From Bryobacteraceae bacterium (GTDB taxonomy: Bacteria; Acidobacteriota; Terriglobia; Bryobacterales; Bryobacteraceae): a stretch of 25,584 nt of DNA. The notes beneath the pieces were generated by a model. It made no database searches. It was not told the origin of the DNA and saw only the letters and a program-made list of their open reading frames with translations. The stretch lies in NCBI GenBank assembly GCA_014379815.1, contig JACMLA010000705.1, forward strand, positions 1 to 25,584. The letters run 5' to 3'. Position 1 is the first letter of the stretch. Each line of letters begins with the position of its first letter. Both the position numbers and the translations under genes were made by a program. Positions 7,815-15,728 of the stretch are shown piece after piece.

Positions 7815-8492
7815 TCAGGGTAAAAACCGATATCCAAAACCGTGCATTGTCAGAAAGTGTCTAGGAGTATCGGGTTGCGCTTCCAGCTTCTGTCTTAAGC
7901 GAACGACGTGCGCGTCCACAGTCCGAGTCCCTGGAAACGACTTAGTGCCCCAAACGGAATTCAGGATGGCGTCGCGGGTCAGGGGACGGTCCGGGTTCTG
8001 GGCAAAGTAAGTCAGCAGGCTGTATTCCGAAGGTGTTAGTCGAACTTCTGTTTCCCTCTTCGTTACTACCCGCCGCTCCAGATCCACGCGGATATCTCCA
8101 AAGGAAATCACTTGCTTTGCAGCCGGAGCCGAGCGCCGCAGAATTGCGCGGATGCGGGCGAGAAGTTCGCGTGGGCCGAATGGCTTTACGATGTAATCGT
8201 CAGCCCCGATTTCGAGAAGGAGCACTTTGTCCAGCTCTTCTCCAGCGGAGCTGAGAACAATGATCGGCGTATTAACCTTCGCATTTCGTACCTGTTTGCA
8301 AATCTCAAAGCTGCTCACGCCTGGAAACTGAACGTCAACCAGAATCAGGTCAGTCTTGCCAGAGAGCGCAGCCTTCAAAGCCGCTTCAGGGTTGCCATGC
8401 AGTATGGTGCGGTAACCTTCCCGCTCCAGCAAAGTTGAAAGGATCTGACGAACGCCTGCATCAGCGTCAATGACCTGGATCGTGACACTCAT
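7815..8492 (-). CDS. OmpR/PhoB-family response regulator (REC + winged helix)
   Basis: This is a two-component transcriptional regulator of 225 aa. The receiver domain has acidic residues Asp9 and Asp11, phospho-acceptor Asp53 (LILVDVQFPG), switch Ser81 and Lys103 (IVKPFG). The C-terminal trans-regulatory winged helix shows LTPSEYSLLTYFAQNPDRPLT, then RTVDAHVVRLRQKL and the ending GFGYRFLP, all classic for OmpR/PhoB. No histidine kinase gene is nearby, so it is an orphan within this window. An 11-bp-spaced TGTAA direct repeat lies about 95-112 bp upstream of its start, and a matching one sits upstream of the TonB receptor, which makes self-binding plausible but untested. Confidence 0.93.
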   Translation of the reverse strand: MSVTIQVIDADAGVRQILSTLLEREGYRTILHGNPEAALKAALSGKTDLILVDVQFPGVSSFEICKQVRNAKVNTPIIVLSSAGEELDKVLLLEIGADDYIVKPFGPRELLARIRAILRRSAPAAKQVISFGDIRVDLERRVVTKRETEVRLTPSEYSLLTYFAQNPDRPLTRDAILNSVWGTKSFPGTRTVDAHVVRLRQKLEAQPDTPRHFLTMHGFGYRFLP

Positions 8493-8586
8493 GCAGAAAT
8501 GCGGCGTTCACGCCAGACCCGGACTGGCGCGTAAGAAAACACATTTTTGAGTCTATAGGTACATGCGAGATTTCTTGCGACAAGTG

Positions 8587-8604
8587 TGTAAAAAGGCTGT
8601 AAAG
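8587..8604. promoter_or_regulatory. Direct repeat TGTAAA-N5-TGTAAA, candidate response-regulator box
   Basis: TGTAAAA (8587-8593) and TGTAAAG (8598-8604) are spaced 11 bp start to start, the one-helical-turn spacing favoured by OmpR/PhoB dimers bound head-to-tail. The site lies in the 121-bp gap upstream of the response regulator gene. A similar repeat occurs at 15729-15745. Function is inferred. Confidence 0.4.
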
Positions 8605-8613
8605 GAGATTACT

Positions 8614-9084
8614 TTAACCTGAAACGCCGATCGAGATTTCCGGCGCGGGGAACAAATGCGAAAACCAGAACGATTGCTGTGTTGGCCCAAACCGCTGGTA
8701 GTGCTCCAGCCGCTCTTTGCCTTCAACGACTGACGGACGATGCCCCGCAGGCACCCACCATAAGCAGTAGTGCGCGATCACAGCGGTCTCAAACCAATGC
8801 TTGCGCTGGCGGAAAACCTCAACGTGCCGGGACTTATACGTGAACTCCCGCAGAGCCTCCGCGTCGGTCCATACCGACATGTTGACGATAGTCAAAGGAT
8901 CGTCATTGTAGGGAAGATCTGTAGCGTTGCCGGAGTCCGACTTCAGGCGCCACACAAAACCGGCACTCTCTTCGGCCAACATATTTATAGAATCCAGTTC
9001 GGCAACAAACGCGGCAATCATCGGGTCGTCGATCGGCGCGAGCAGCCGCCCAATATTGATTTGTGCTAATTCAAACCCAGCCAA
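8614..9084 (-). CDS. DUF3291 domain-containing protein
   Basis: This is a 156-aa protein of the DUF3291 family, whose members look like dimeric alpha/beta-barrel, monooxygenase-like proteins of unknown function. Typical family features are the opening FELAQINIGRLLAPIDDP, then INMLAEESAGFVWRL, the strand NMSVWTDAEALREFTYKS, and HYCLWWVPAGHRPS near the centre. The chosen start is TTG at 9084: a near-perfect GGAGGA ribosome binding site lies 6 nt upstream, and family proteins begin at about this point. Longer in-frame readings run into the proline dehydrogenase gene. Only 2 nt separate it from that gene's stop, so it is the third gene of an MBL-PRODH-DUF3291 operon. Confidence 0.85.
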   Translation of the reverse strand: MAGFELAQINIGRLLAPIDDPMIAAFVAELDSINMLAEESAGFVWRLKSDSGNATDLPYNDDPLTIVNMSVWTDAEALREFTYKSRHVEVFRQRKHWFETAVIAHYCLWWVPAGHRPSVVEGKERLEHYQRFGPTQQSFWFSHLFPAPEISIGVSG

Positions 9085-9096
9085 AATTAGTCCTCC
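9085..9096 (-). promoter_or_regulatory. Strong ribosome binding site that fixes a TTG start
   Basis: GGAGGA (9091-9096, minus strand) is 6 nt from the TTG at 9084. It overlaps the last codons of the proline dehydrogenase gene, whose TAA lies between this site and the TTG. This arrangement is typical of translational coupling. Confidence 0.8.
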
Positions 9097-10016
9097 GCCA
9101 GACTCTTTGCCAGAAACAGAACATTCGCGGGCCGTTCCGCAAGTCTGCGCATAAAGTAGGGATACCACGCAGTTCCGTACGGGACATACAAACGCAACCG
9201 AAAGCCGCGGGAAACAATCTGCTGCTGGAGTTTTCGCCGCACTCCGTATAGCATCTGAAACTCAAATCGTTCGGGTGCAATCTTGTGCCTGCGTACGTAC
9301 TCAATGCACTGGCCTACAAGGGCCTCATCATGAGTAGCTATCGCCGGGTAGGAGCCGTGACCCAGAAGGATGTTCATCAGCTTGACGTAGTTCCGATCAA
9401 CGTCTGATTTGTCCGCCCAGGCGGCCGAGACCGGCTCCCGGTAAGCGCCCTTGCACAGCCGGACTGGAATAGCGCGCGCACTAAGGTCTTCCACATCCGC
9501 TTCACTTCGGTACAAATAGGCCTGAATTACTGCCCTGACGGATCCGTACTGCGCATGCATATCGCGAACCACAGCCAGCGTTCGGTCCGTGTAGCTGGAA
9601 TCTTCCATATCGCATTCCACAACGGAGCCGATGTCCCTTGCGGTTCGTACCAGCTCATCGGTACTCTTCTGGCACAAATCTTCAGAAAGATCCAGTCCCA
9701 GGGACGTGACCTTCATGGAAACCGTCGCAGGCAAAGCTCCCTTTGCGATCGACTGCAACGCCGCCAGATACTCCCTGCGTGCCCCGAGTGCTTCGGCTTC
9801 GCTTGTGACATTCTCACCGAGGTAATCGAGGGATGTCAGCATGCCCCGGCTCTGGATTGCTCGCGTCACCTGTAATGCATCCTCCAGCCGCAACCCCGCT
9901 ATGAATCGCGAAGTGAGCCGCCGTGCATCCGGCGACGTTTCCATAAAGCGACGCAAGTTCTGCTGCTTCGACAGGTACAGGAACGCGCCGCGTACACCAG
10001 AAACAAAGGCGCTCAC
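9087..10016 (-). CDS. Proline dehydrogenase
   Basis: This flavoenzyme oxidises L-proline to delta-1-pyrroline-5-carboxylate, passing electrons to the quinone pool. It is a stand-alone, monofunctional 309-aa form lacking the P5C dehydrogenase half of PutA. Diagnostic motifs are VRLCKGAYREP near the FAD/substrate site, the strand IQAYLYRSEADV, and the C-terminal substrate-binding block VPYG followed by YFMRRLAERPAN. The start is a GTG overlapping the upstream gene's stop as GTGA (10013-10016), with GGGGAG about 11 nt before it. No P5C dehydrogenase gene is present in this window. It lies between an MBL hydrolase and a DUF3291 gene in a compact operon. Confidence 0.93.
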   Translation of the reverse strand: MSAFVSGVRGAFLYLSKQQNLRRFMETSPDARRLTSRFIAGLRLEDALQVTRAIQSRGMLTSLDYLGENVTSEAEALGARREYLAALQSIAKGALPATVSMKVTSLGLDLSEDLCQKSTDELVRTARDIGSVVECDMEDSSYTDRTLAVVRDMHAQYGSVRAVIQAYLYRSEADVEDLSARAIPVRLCKGAYREPVSAAWADKSDVDRNYVKLMNILLGHGSYPAIATHDEALVGQCIEYVRRHKIAPERFEFQMLYGVRRKLQQQIVSRGFRLRLYVPYGTAWYPYFMRRLAERPANVLFLAKSLAED

Positions 10017-11425
10017 AATTCAAAGCTCTCCCCGCGTGCCGGGATGGTAACGGGCACGTCGTACAGCTCGCCGATCGCACGCGCCAGTGCAGTCTGCGCC
10101 TGCAACTCGCCATGGACCAGAAAGATTCGTTTTAGTCCGCTGATTGCGGGCTTTAACCATGTCAGCAACTCACGCTGGTCAGCATGTCCGCTTAATTCGT
10201 TCAACTTGACTACTTCGGCGCGCAAACGGTAAGGCTCACCGAAAATCGGGATCTCCTGCTGGCCGTCCACGATCTTACGACCGAGCGTATTCTGCGCCTG
10301 AAATCCTGTAATCAAGACCGTATTTCGCGGGTCTTCAACGGAATTCTTTAAATGATGCAGAACGCGCCCAGCCTCACACATACCCGACGCAGAAATCACA
10401 ATGAATGGGCCACGAAGATCGTTCAGAGCTTTCGATTCCGCTACATCCTCGATATAGCGTAGCCGTGTAAATGCAAACGGATCGTCGCCTTTGGCGATAT
10501 CGCTTTGCGTTTCTTCGTCGTAAGCCTCCTGATGTGCCCGAAACACCTTTGTCGTTTTCACCGCAAGAGGGCTATCCACAAACACCGGGAGGCTCGGGAC
10601 CCGGCCCTGCTCTACCAGTTGGTTCAGTACGTAAACCAGTTGCTGGGTGCGTCCCACGGCAAAAGCAGGAACTACGATCTTGCCGCCGCGGGCTGCGGTC
10701 CTGTTGATTACATCTGCAAGTTTGTCTGCAACGCGCCCGACATCCTGATGGAGTCTGTCCCCGTAGGTGCTCTCCATGATCAGGAAGTCAGCCGCTGGGC
10801 AGGGCTCCGGATCCGGGATGATGGGCAGGTCGCGACGCCCCACATCGCCGGAAAATGCCAGTCGGAGCCGGTGACCATTCCGCTTATGCTCCAGCACCAC
10901 ACAAGTCGAACCCAGCATGTGGCCGGCTTCGAACGACTCGTATGTTACGCCGTCGCTAATTTCGGTAGGGCTGTGCAGCAAAGCCCGCCGCATCAGAGGA
11001 AGCGTTTGTTCTACATCCGCACTGCTATAGACCGGCTCTACGGCTCCTTCGCTTTCCTGTCCCAGCAGAGCTTTCTTACGCCATGCTTTCCGGTTGACAA
11101 ACTCGGCGTCTCTTTCCTGCAGATAGGCCGAATCGAGAAGCATCGGTTCGCACAAGTCTGAGGTCGCCGGGGAGGTCCAGATCGGGCCGTTGAAGCCGTT
11201 CTTCACAAGCGCTGGCAGATTGCCGGAATGGTCGATATGGGCGTGCGAGAGGATAACTGTCTGGATGTCCGCCGCCCGGAAAGGCAAAAGGCTATTGCGT
11301 TCGCGGGCCTCACGCCTTCGTCCCTGATAGGTTCCGCAATCCAGAAGAACCTGCGCACCATCGGTTTCGACCAGATGCATAGACCCTGTAACGGTCTGTG
11401 CAGCTCCCCAGAATGTTAGCTTCAT
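10013..11425 (-). CDS. MBL-fold/beta-CASP hydrolase with RNA-specificity motif
   Basis: This is a metallo-beta-lactamase-fold hydrolase of the beta-CASP, YSH1/CPSF-like group, whose characterised members are mostly ribonucleases. The 470 aa include the zinc motif HAHIDHSG (His61, His63, Asp65, His66), the second-half motif LAFSGDVGRRDLPI, a beta-CASP insert with VVPAFAVGRTQQ and VFVDSPLAVKTT, the SASGMCEAGR loop, and a C-terminal RMMBL-type ELSGHADQRELLTWL. AGGG lies just before the ATG at 11425. It is the first gene of the MBL-PRODH-DUF3291 operon. RNA cleavage is a family expectation and not shown by the sequence. Confidence 0.9.
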   Translation of the reverse strand: MKLTFWGAAQTVTGSMHLVETDGAQVLLDCGTYQGRRREARERNSLLPFRAADIQTVILSHAHIDHSGNLPALVKNGFNGPIWTSPATSDLCEPMLLDSAYLQERDAEFVNRKAWRKKALLGQESEGAVEPVYSSADVEQTLPLMRRALLHSPTEISDGVTYESFEAGHMLGSTCVVLEHKRNGHRLRLAFSGDVGRRDLPIIPDPEPCPAADFLIMESTYGDRLHQDVGRVADKLADVINRTAARGGKIVVPAFAVGRTQQLVYVLNQLVEQGRVPSLPVFVDSPLAVKTTKVFRAHQEAYDEETQSDIAKGDDPFAFTRLRYIEDVAESKALNDLRGPFIVISASGMCEAGRVLHHLKNSVEDPRNTVLITGFQAQNTLGRKIVDGQQEIPIFGEPYRLRAEVVKLNELSGHADQRELLTWLKPAISGLKRIFLVHGELQAQTALARAIGELYDVPVTIPARGESFEL

Positions 11426-11464
11426 CAGCCCTCAGGATGTCACAGACGACGGCACGCGGGGATA

Positions 11465-11483
11465 CAGGGGAACCGTTCCTCTG
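11465..11483. promoter_or_regulatory. 19-bp near-perfect dyad upstream of the MBL operon
   Basis: CAGGGGAAC and GTTCCTCTG form 9-bp arms around a central C, with one mismatch between the arms. The dyad lies in the 79-bp gap between the FecR-domain gene and the MBL gene, about 40 bp before the latter's ATG. There is no T-tract, so an operator is more likely than a terminator. Confidence 0.35.
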
Positions 11484-11504
11484 CTGACGCCTTTTCTGCT
11501 GGGT

Positions 11505-12497
11505 CTACCGTCCAGCGCCAGCACTGCGACCGCCGCCGTCACTGGCGCCACGACCGCCAGCTGCCGGTGCGGCGGGTCCGCTGGATGCTGCAGGAGCCGA
11601 CATTCCACCACCGCCGCCGGAGTAACCCCCGTAACTGCCACGTCCGCCCATATCACCCATGCCGCGTGCACTCTCGCCGATCGTCGGACCATTCCATCCG
11701 CCGTACGAATTCGTCGGATAGGACGGTCTGTAATAAACGCCGGATATTGCGTTCGGGCTGTAGAAGGAGTACCCAAATGGATTGTGGTACATCCCGCGAT
11801 TTGGGATATACGTGAACATGCCAAAGTACGGGTTGTATGCCCAGCTGCTGTACGCCATGGACGAACCGTTGTCGTACTCTCTCTTGGCAGAAGTCAGGTT
11901 AGCTGCTGCGATGTAGCCCGAACGGCGGGAAGCCCAGCGCAGAAATGCATTGCCTTCTTCTTTATCGAACTTCTCCAGAGAGAGCACTCCATTGAGTGCC
12001 GTCAGCCTGCCCTCTTTCACCGTCAAACTTTGACCGTTGTTCTGGACGACTGCGGAGCCATCTATGACGCGCAGTTCAGCAGGACGGAATGCGATCTGAA
12101 ACAGACCGCGCTTGCTAAGATCCACATTCGCTTCGCCAACGGAAACCGACAGAGACTGGTTCTTTTCGACGTCGCCAACTTCGACCAGAATCGTGCCCGC
12201 GGTTAACTCGAGTTTTGTGTCGAGAAGGTCATTTCGAACCATCCGGAACGCGCTGTCTTCGGGCACCCGCACGAAGACTCCCGGGCTCAGAAGAACTTCG
12301 GCACGACCCGTCCCGGTACGCAACTCACCGCCAACCTTCATGGAAGGAAACTCTGCGTTCTTGCGCTGAACCTCAGACCCGTCGAGCCTCACCACACCCT
12401 CGGTGTAATGAATCAGCCCGGATTTCGCGGAAATTACATCCTGAGCGAGGGCCGCCACAGCGGTTAGAACCAATAACCCAGCCGATTTGTAGAGCAT
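11505..12497 (-). CDS. Secreted FecR-domain protein with Tyr/Gly-rich tail
   Basis: This is a 330-aa exported protein. The signal peptide is MLYKSAGLLVLTAVAALAQ. Residues about 20-170 resemble the FecR periplasmic domain (GVVRLDGSEV, LRTGTGRAEVLLSPGVFVRV, then ELTAGTILVEV). After RWASRRSGYIAAANLTSAKRE comes a Tyr/Asn/Pro-rich stretch and then a Gly/Ser/Ala-rich tail of about 60 residues, probably disordered. Unlike true FecR it has no cytoplasmic anti-sigma segment and no ECF sigma gene beside it, so a structural or surface role is more likely than signalling. AGGAG lies 8 nt before GTG 12500 and 11 nt before ATG 12497, so either could be the start. The frame stays open to 12737 but overlaps the receptor gene. 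Confidence 0.8.
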   Translation of the reverse strand: MLYKSAGLLVLTAVAALAQDVISAKSGLIHYTEGVVRLDGSEVQRKNAEFPSMKVGGELRTGTGRAEVLLSPGVFVRVPEDSAFRMVRNDLLDTKLELTAGTILVEVGDVEKNQSLSVSVGEANVDLSKRGLFQIAFRPAELRVIDGSAVVQNNGQSLTVKEGRLTALNGVLSLEKFDKEEGNAFLRWASRRSGYIAAANLTSAKREYDNGSSMAYSSWAYNPYFGMFTYIPNRGMYHNPFGYSFYSPNAISGVYYRPSYPTNSYGGWNGPTIGESARGMGDMGGRGSYGGYSGGGGGMSAPAASSGPAAPAAGGRGASDGGGRSAGAGR

Positions 12498-12551
12498 CAC
12501 GCGAGCGTCTCCTGTCTTCAATCGTCGCATAGAAAGACGCCGCCCGCAGGC

Positions 12552-12591
12552 ATGGGGTTGACAACGAATTAGTACGGCATCAACCCCGTAC
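12552..12591 (-). promoter_or_regulatory. Overlapping, mutually exclusive stem-loops between receptor and FecR genes
   Basis: GGGGTTGA (12554-12561) pairs perfectly with TCAACCCC (12580-12587), extendable to 10 pairs with a wobble. A second hairpin, GTACGG (12572-12577) with CCGTAC (12586-12591), uses part of the same bases, so both cannot form at once. They lie 10-50 nt after the receptor stop. No T-tract follows, so a simple intrinsic terminator is unlikely. Confidence 0.35.
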
Positions 12592-12600
12592 CACAGTTTC

Positions 12601-15600
12601 CTAAAAGAACAAGCGAAGACCGAATTGTGCCTGCAGAGGGTTGCCCTGCTGCACGGTTGTCGCCGGATTGTAGTTGCCGTTGGCCAGACGGAGTTGACGG
12701 AATCGGGTATCGACAGGCGCCTGAGCACCTGTCGCATCTACGCCGAGCCCGTAGAATGTCGCAGTACCAGTCCCCGTCTGAGAGTTGAAGACAACATTCT
12801 CGTTATTGAACAGGTTAAACATCTCTGCGGAAAACTGGAGTCTCATGCGATCGTTGATCGGGAAGTTCTTCAGAATTCGCAGATCGGTTCGCGTCACAGC
12901 CCGGTTTCGGAAGGCATTGCGCTGGAATGGGACTCCGGGCGCACTGTATGGCCGATCCGTATTCTGCAGATCGCCGTTTGCGTCCGTACCTACCGTGGCG
13001 TTCAGAGGGTACGCGCTGCGGGACTGGTTCAGCATGGAAACCTCAAAGCCCCAAGGCAGAGTAACCACCCCGTACGCATTGAAGAGATGGCGGGTATCCA
13101 GACGTGAGTAGTTGTAATCGGGACGCAAGTTGAAGGGATTCTCGTAGTCGACGCCGCCGGCATCTCGTTCCAGATCGGAATCTGAGAAGGACTCCGAGAG
13201 CGTATAGTTGCCCCCGAACTGAAAACGGCGAACACGGTATTGCGCCTGCAGAGTCATGCCCCGATACATGGAACGAGCCGAGCTTTCGCGGACTGTGAAT
13301 GTGCCCAGCGTCGGAATGGGACGAGCGTTGCGATTGAAGATCGGCCTCTGGTCTCCTGCCCGGGCGGTTGGTATCGGCAGATTCCAGTCGCGATTGCGCT
13401 GCAGGTGAACGGTATTTACGTAGTTGAACTGAATACCCGCCACGAAGTTGCTGAAAACTTCGCTTTCCGCCCCCAGTCCTGCCTGATAGGACCTCGGATT
13501 CTGAAAGTCGGGTGCGATGATATCGAGGCTGGCGCCGGTCAAAGGATCCACGGTCCCTGTGGTGCCAGCACGATAAGCCGCTGCCCGTTGGACGACGTCA
13601 AGCGGGATCACTGGCAGGTTGGAGAGTGCTCCCTGATTCAGGTCGTAGCCGACCGCACGGAAGATGTCATATAAAGTTTCGCCAGTCTGCACATTCGGAG
13701 TAATCAGCAGCGACACGTTGCCCGGAGGATTACGGAAGTTGTTCGTCTGTCCCGCGAAGATTAGCAGCGGCGTGGCTGCGTAAAACAAACCCGTGTGCCC
13801 GCGAATCACGGTTCGGCGGCTGTTCGCTCCGGAGAACGGCGTCCACGCAAAACCGAAGCGGGGCATCCATTGATTCAGAGCATTCGGAATGCTGAATGGG
13901 TCGAGCTTGCCTTGGCCCACAGGAAACGTTGCTGCTGCGACCCGGTCGGCAAGAGCACGATTGGAAGTGTCCGGCGATGGATTGATCTGCCCCTCCCAGC
14001 GCACGCCGAAATCGAGGGTCAGGTGGCTGTTCGCCCTCCAGCTGTCCTGGGCATAGAACGCAATTTGATGCACGTTGAACTGAGCCAGAAGGTTGCCTAC
14101 CTGACGTGAATACTGGTTCGCATCAACTGATCCGAATCGGTTTGCGACCGTCCCGCCTGGCGAGAGGATGTCCAGTAGTGTCGCGACGTTAGTGCCGTTG
14201 ACATTGAAAGCGCCGAACTGGTTGAAACCGAACTGCTGAGATGTTGTCAGGTAGTTATAATCGAACCCGAGCTTAAAAGTGTTCGCTCCGGCATTCACAC
14301 TCAGACCATTCACGATCTGGATTCGCGTGTCGTCCTGAGTTGTAGGCAAGAACGAAGTCGCCCCAAAGCGACCCACTAATCCACCCGTTCCGACAGTGAC
14401 TGCAGGCAGCGAAGAATTCGATTCCCGCGGCCGCAACTCATAGGTGGTCGAGAACCGGACATCGTTAATGATGTTGGGGGATAAGAGGTGGGTGTATTGC
14501 GCTGTTCCTCCGTGAATCCGGTTGCGCTCAATACCTTCCATACTCAATGCGTTACTGCTTAGCGGACTCAGCGCACCGCCCACGGAAACGGCATTCTCGG
14601 CATCGTTGCGGCTGTGCTGATAGCGAAGCGTCAGCCGGTGCCCGGCTGGAAACTGGTAGTCCGTGCGGGCCATCAGCGAGGTCGCATTGTTGGTTTGCAC
14701 GAAGGGTTCTTCCTGAGTGCCGAAAAAAGCCAGTGAATCCTGAGTTGCTGCGGTCGGTTGGACGCCTGCAAGATTAGCGAAGAAGACACGACGGGGCACC
14801 CGGACATACTGCTGCTCTATAGCGCCAAACCAAAACCACTTGTCCCGAATGACTGGTCCGCCTGCCCCGCCACCAAACTGCTGCAGCGTCTCATTCGGCG
14901 CCAGATTCAAAATGGGGTTATTGGCTCCGATTTCCTTGTGCCGGATCTGATAAAACGCCTCGCCACGGATCTCGTTGGTCCCCGACTTGGTGATTGCGTT
15001 CAGGATCCCTCCTGTTGACCGGCCATACTCAGCGGAATATCCCGTCGTCACCGTTTGGAATTCCTGAATCGCAGTTTGTGGAATCGTGAACGCGAAGATC
15101 GACCGCTCGCCGCCCCGGATGCCGCCGAAAAACGGCTGATTGTAATCAGTGCCGTCCAGCATCACATTCGAATTCACGCCCCGCTGCCCGGCAAACGAGA
15201 GCTGGCCTCTCTGAGGGTCGACCTGCACCGTTGGTGTCAGCGTCGCAAAGTCCTGAAAGCGTCGCCCAAGAATTGGGAGGTTCGTGATCGCAATGCTGTT
15301 CAGGTTTGTCGTCGGTTGGGGCAGAGCAATCTGAATCAAAGACTCGCCCACTTCTACGGTAGTCGTTGTACTCTGAACCTGCAGTGTGATGTCTCCGCTG
15401 GCTGCGCCGCCAACGCTGAGTACGATTCCCTGTAAAGTAGCCGTCGAGAAGCCGGCGCTTTGGGAAGAAACATCGTAGTTGCCAGGATCGAGTAACAACG
15501 CCCGGTACTTGCCGTCAGCGTCAGTGGTTAACTCGCGCGTAAATCCCGTACCGGTGTTCTTGATCGTGACCTTCGCGTTTGGCACGACAGATCCGTTTGG

Positions 15601-15702
15601 ATCACTGACGGTGCCGAGTATCTGGCCTTTGTTCCCGTCAGCCTGTGCCCACAAGGCCGCAAAGCTCAGAAGAATAAAAAAGACTAGCCTGAAAAGCCTC
15701 AT
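12601..15702 (-). CDS. TonB-dependent receptor with carboxypeptidase-regulatory-like domain (Oar-like)
   Basis: This is a large outer-membrane beta-barrel receptor of 1033 aa. A signal peptide (MRLFRLVFFILLSFAALWA) is followed by a CarboxypepD_reg-like Ig-fold domain at about residues 25-110 (GTVSDPNGSVVPNAKVTI, then YDVSSQSAGF). A plug domain spans about 120-250 (FAGQRGVNSNVMLDGTDYN and GYSAEYGRSTGGILNAITKSG). A long barrel ends in the aromatic terminus FGLRLFF, which BamA would recognise. This domain order is the large Oar-like class abundant in Acidobacteriota. The ligand is unknown; glycans or peptides are common guesses. ATG 15702 is chosen; a GTG two codons upstream is possible. The FecR-domain gene follows after about 100 bp. 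Confidence 0.92.
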   Translation of the reverse strand: MRLFRLVFFILLSFAALWAQADGNKGQILGTVSDPNGSVVPNAKVTIKNTGTGFTRELTTDADGKYRALLLDPGNYDVSSQSAGFSTATLQGIVLSVGGAASGDITLQVQSTTTTVEVGESLIQIALPQPTTNLNSIAITNLPILGRRFQDFATLTPTVQVDPQRGQLSFAGQRGVNSNVMLDGTDYNQPFFGGIRGGERSIFAFTIPQTAIQEFQTVTTGYSAEYGRSTGGILNAITKSGTNEIRGEAFYQIRHKEIGANNPILNLAPNETLQQFGGGAGGPVIRDKWFWFGAIEQQYVRVPRRVFFANLAGVQPTAATQDSLAFFGTQEEPFVQTNNATSLMARTDYQFPAGHRLTLRYQHSRNDAENAVSVGGALSPLSSNALSMEGIERNRIHGGTAQYTHLLSPNIINDVRFSTTYELRPRESNSSLPAVTVGTGGLVGRFGATSFLPTTQDDTRIQIVNGLSVNAGANTFKLGFDYNYLTTSQQFGFNQFGAFNVNGTNVATLLDILSPGGTVANRFGSVDANQYSRQVGNLLAQFNVHQIAFYAQDSWRANSHLTLDFGVRWEGQINPSPDTSNRALADRVAAATFPVGQGKLDPFSIPNALNQWMPRFGFAWTPFSGANSRRTVIRGHTGLFYAATPLLIFAGQTNNFRNPPGNVSLLITPNVQTGETLYDIFRAVGYDLNQGALSNLPVIPLDVVQRAAAYRAGTTGTVDPLTGASLDIIAPDFQNPRSYQAGLGAESEVFSNFVAGIQFNYVNTVHLQRNRDWNLPIPTARAGDQRPIFNRNARPIPTLGTFTVRESSARSMYRGMTLQAQYRVRRFQFGGNYTLSESFSDSDLERDAGGVDYENPFNLRPDYNYSRLDTRHLFNAYGVVTLPWGFEVSMLNQSRSAYPLNATVGTDANGDLQNTDRPYSAPGVPFQRNAFRNRAVTRTDLRILKNFPINDRMRLQFSAEMFNLFNNENVVFNSQTGTGTATFYGLGVDATGAQAPVDTRFRQLRLANGNYNPATTVQQGNPLQAQFGLRLFF

Positions 15703-15703
15703 A

Positions 15704-15717
15704 TACACAAAAGTGTA
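15704..15717. promoter_or_regulatory. Inverted repeat next to the TonB-receptor start codon
   Basis: TACAC (15704-15708) and GTGTA (15713-15717) flank an AAAA spacer, immediately before the ATG at 15702 on the minus strand. It occupies the place where a ribosome binding site would be, and no Shine-Dalgarno is apparent there. It could be an operator or a translation-modulating hairpin, but the arms are short. Confidence 0.25.
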
Positions 15718-15728
15718 CGGGCGGGGAA

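Noticed and set aside
8511..8529. Inverted repeat CGCCAG/CTGGCG with a 7-nt loop upstream of the response regulator
   Set aside because: The stem is short with no T-tract directly after it on either strand, so neither a terminator nor a defined operator can be supported.
10505..11161. Plus-strand open frame of 218 codons
   Set aside because: It lies wholly antisense within the beta-CASP hydrolase gene, which carries clear family motifs; it is a by-product of GC-biased codon use.
12518..12553. 11-codon open frame before the FecR-domain gene, a possible leader peptide
   Set aside because: No ribosome binding site or regulatory codon run is present; frames this short are common by chance.
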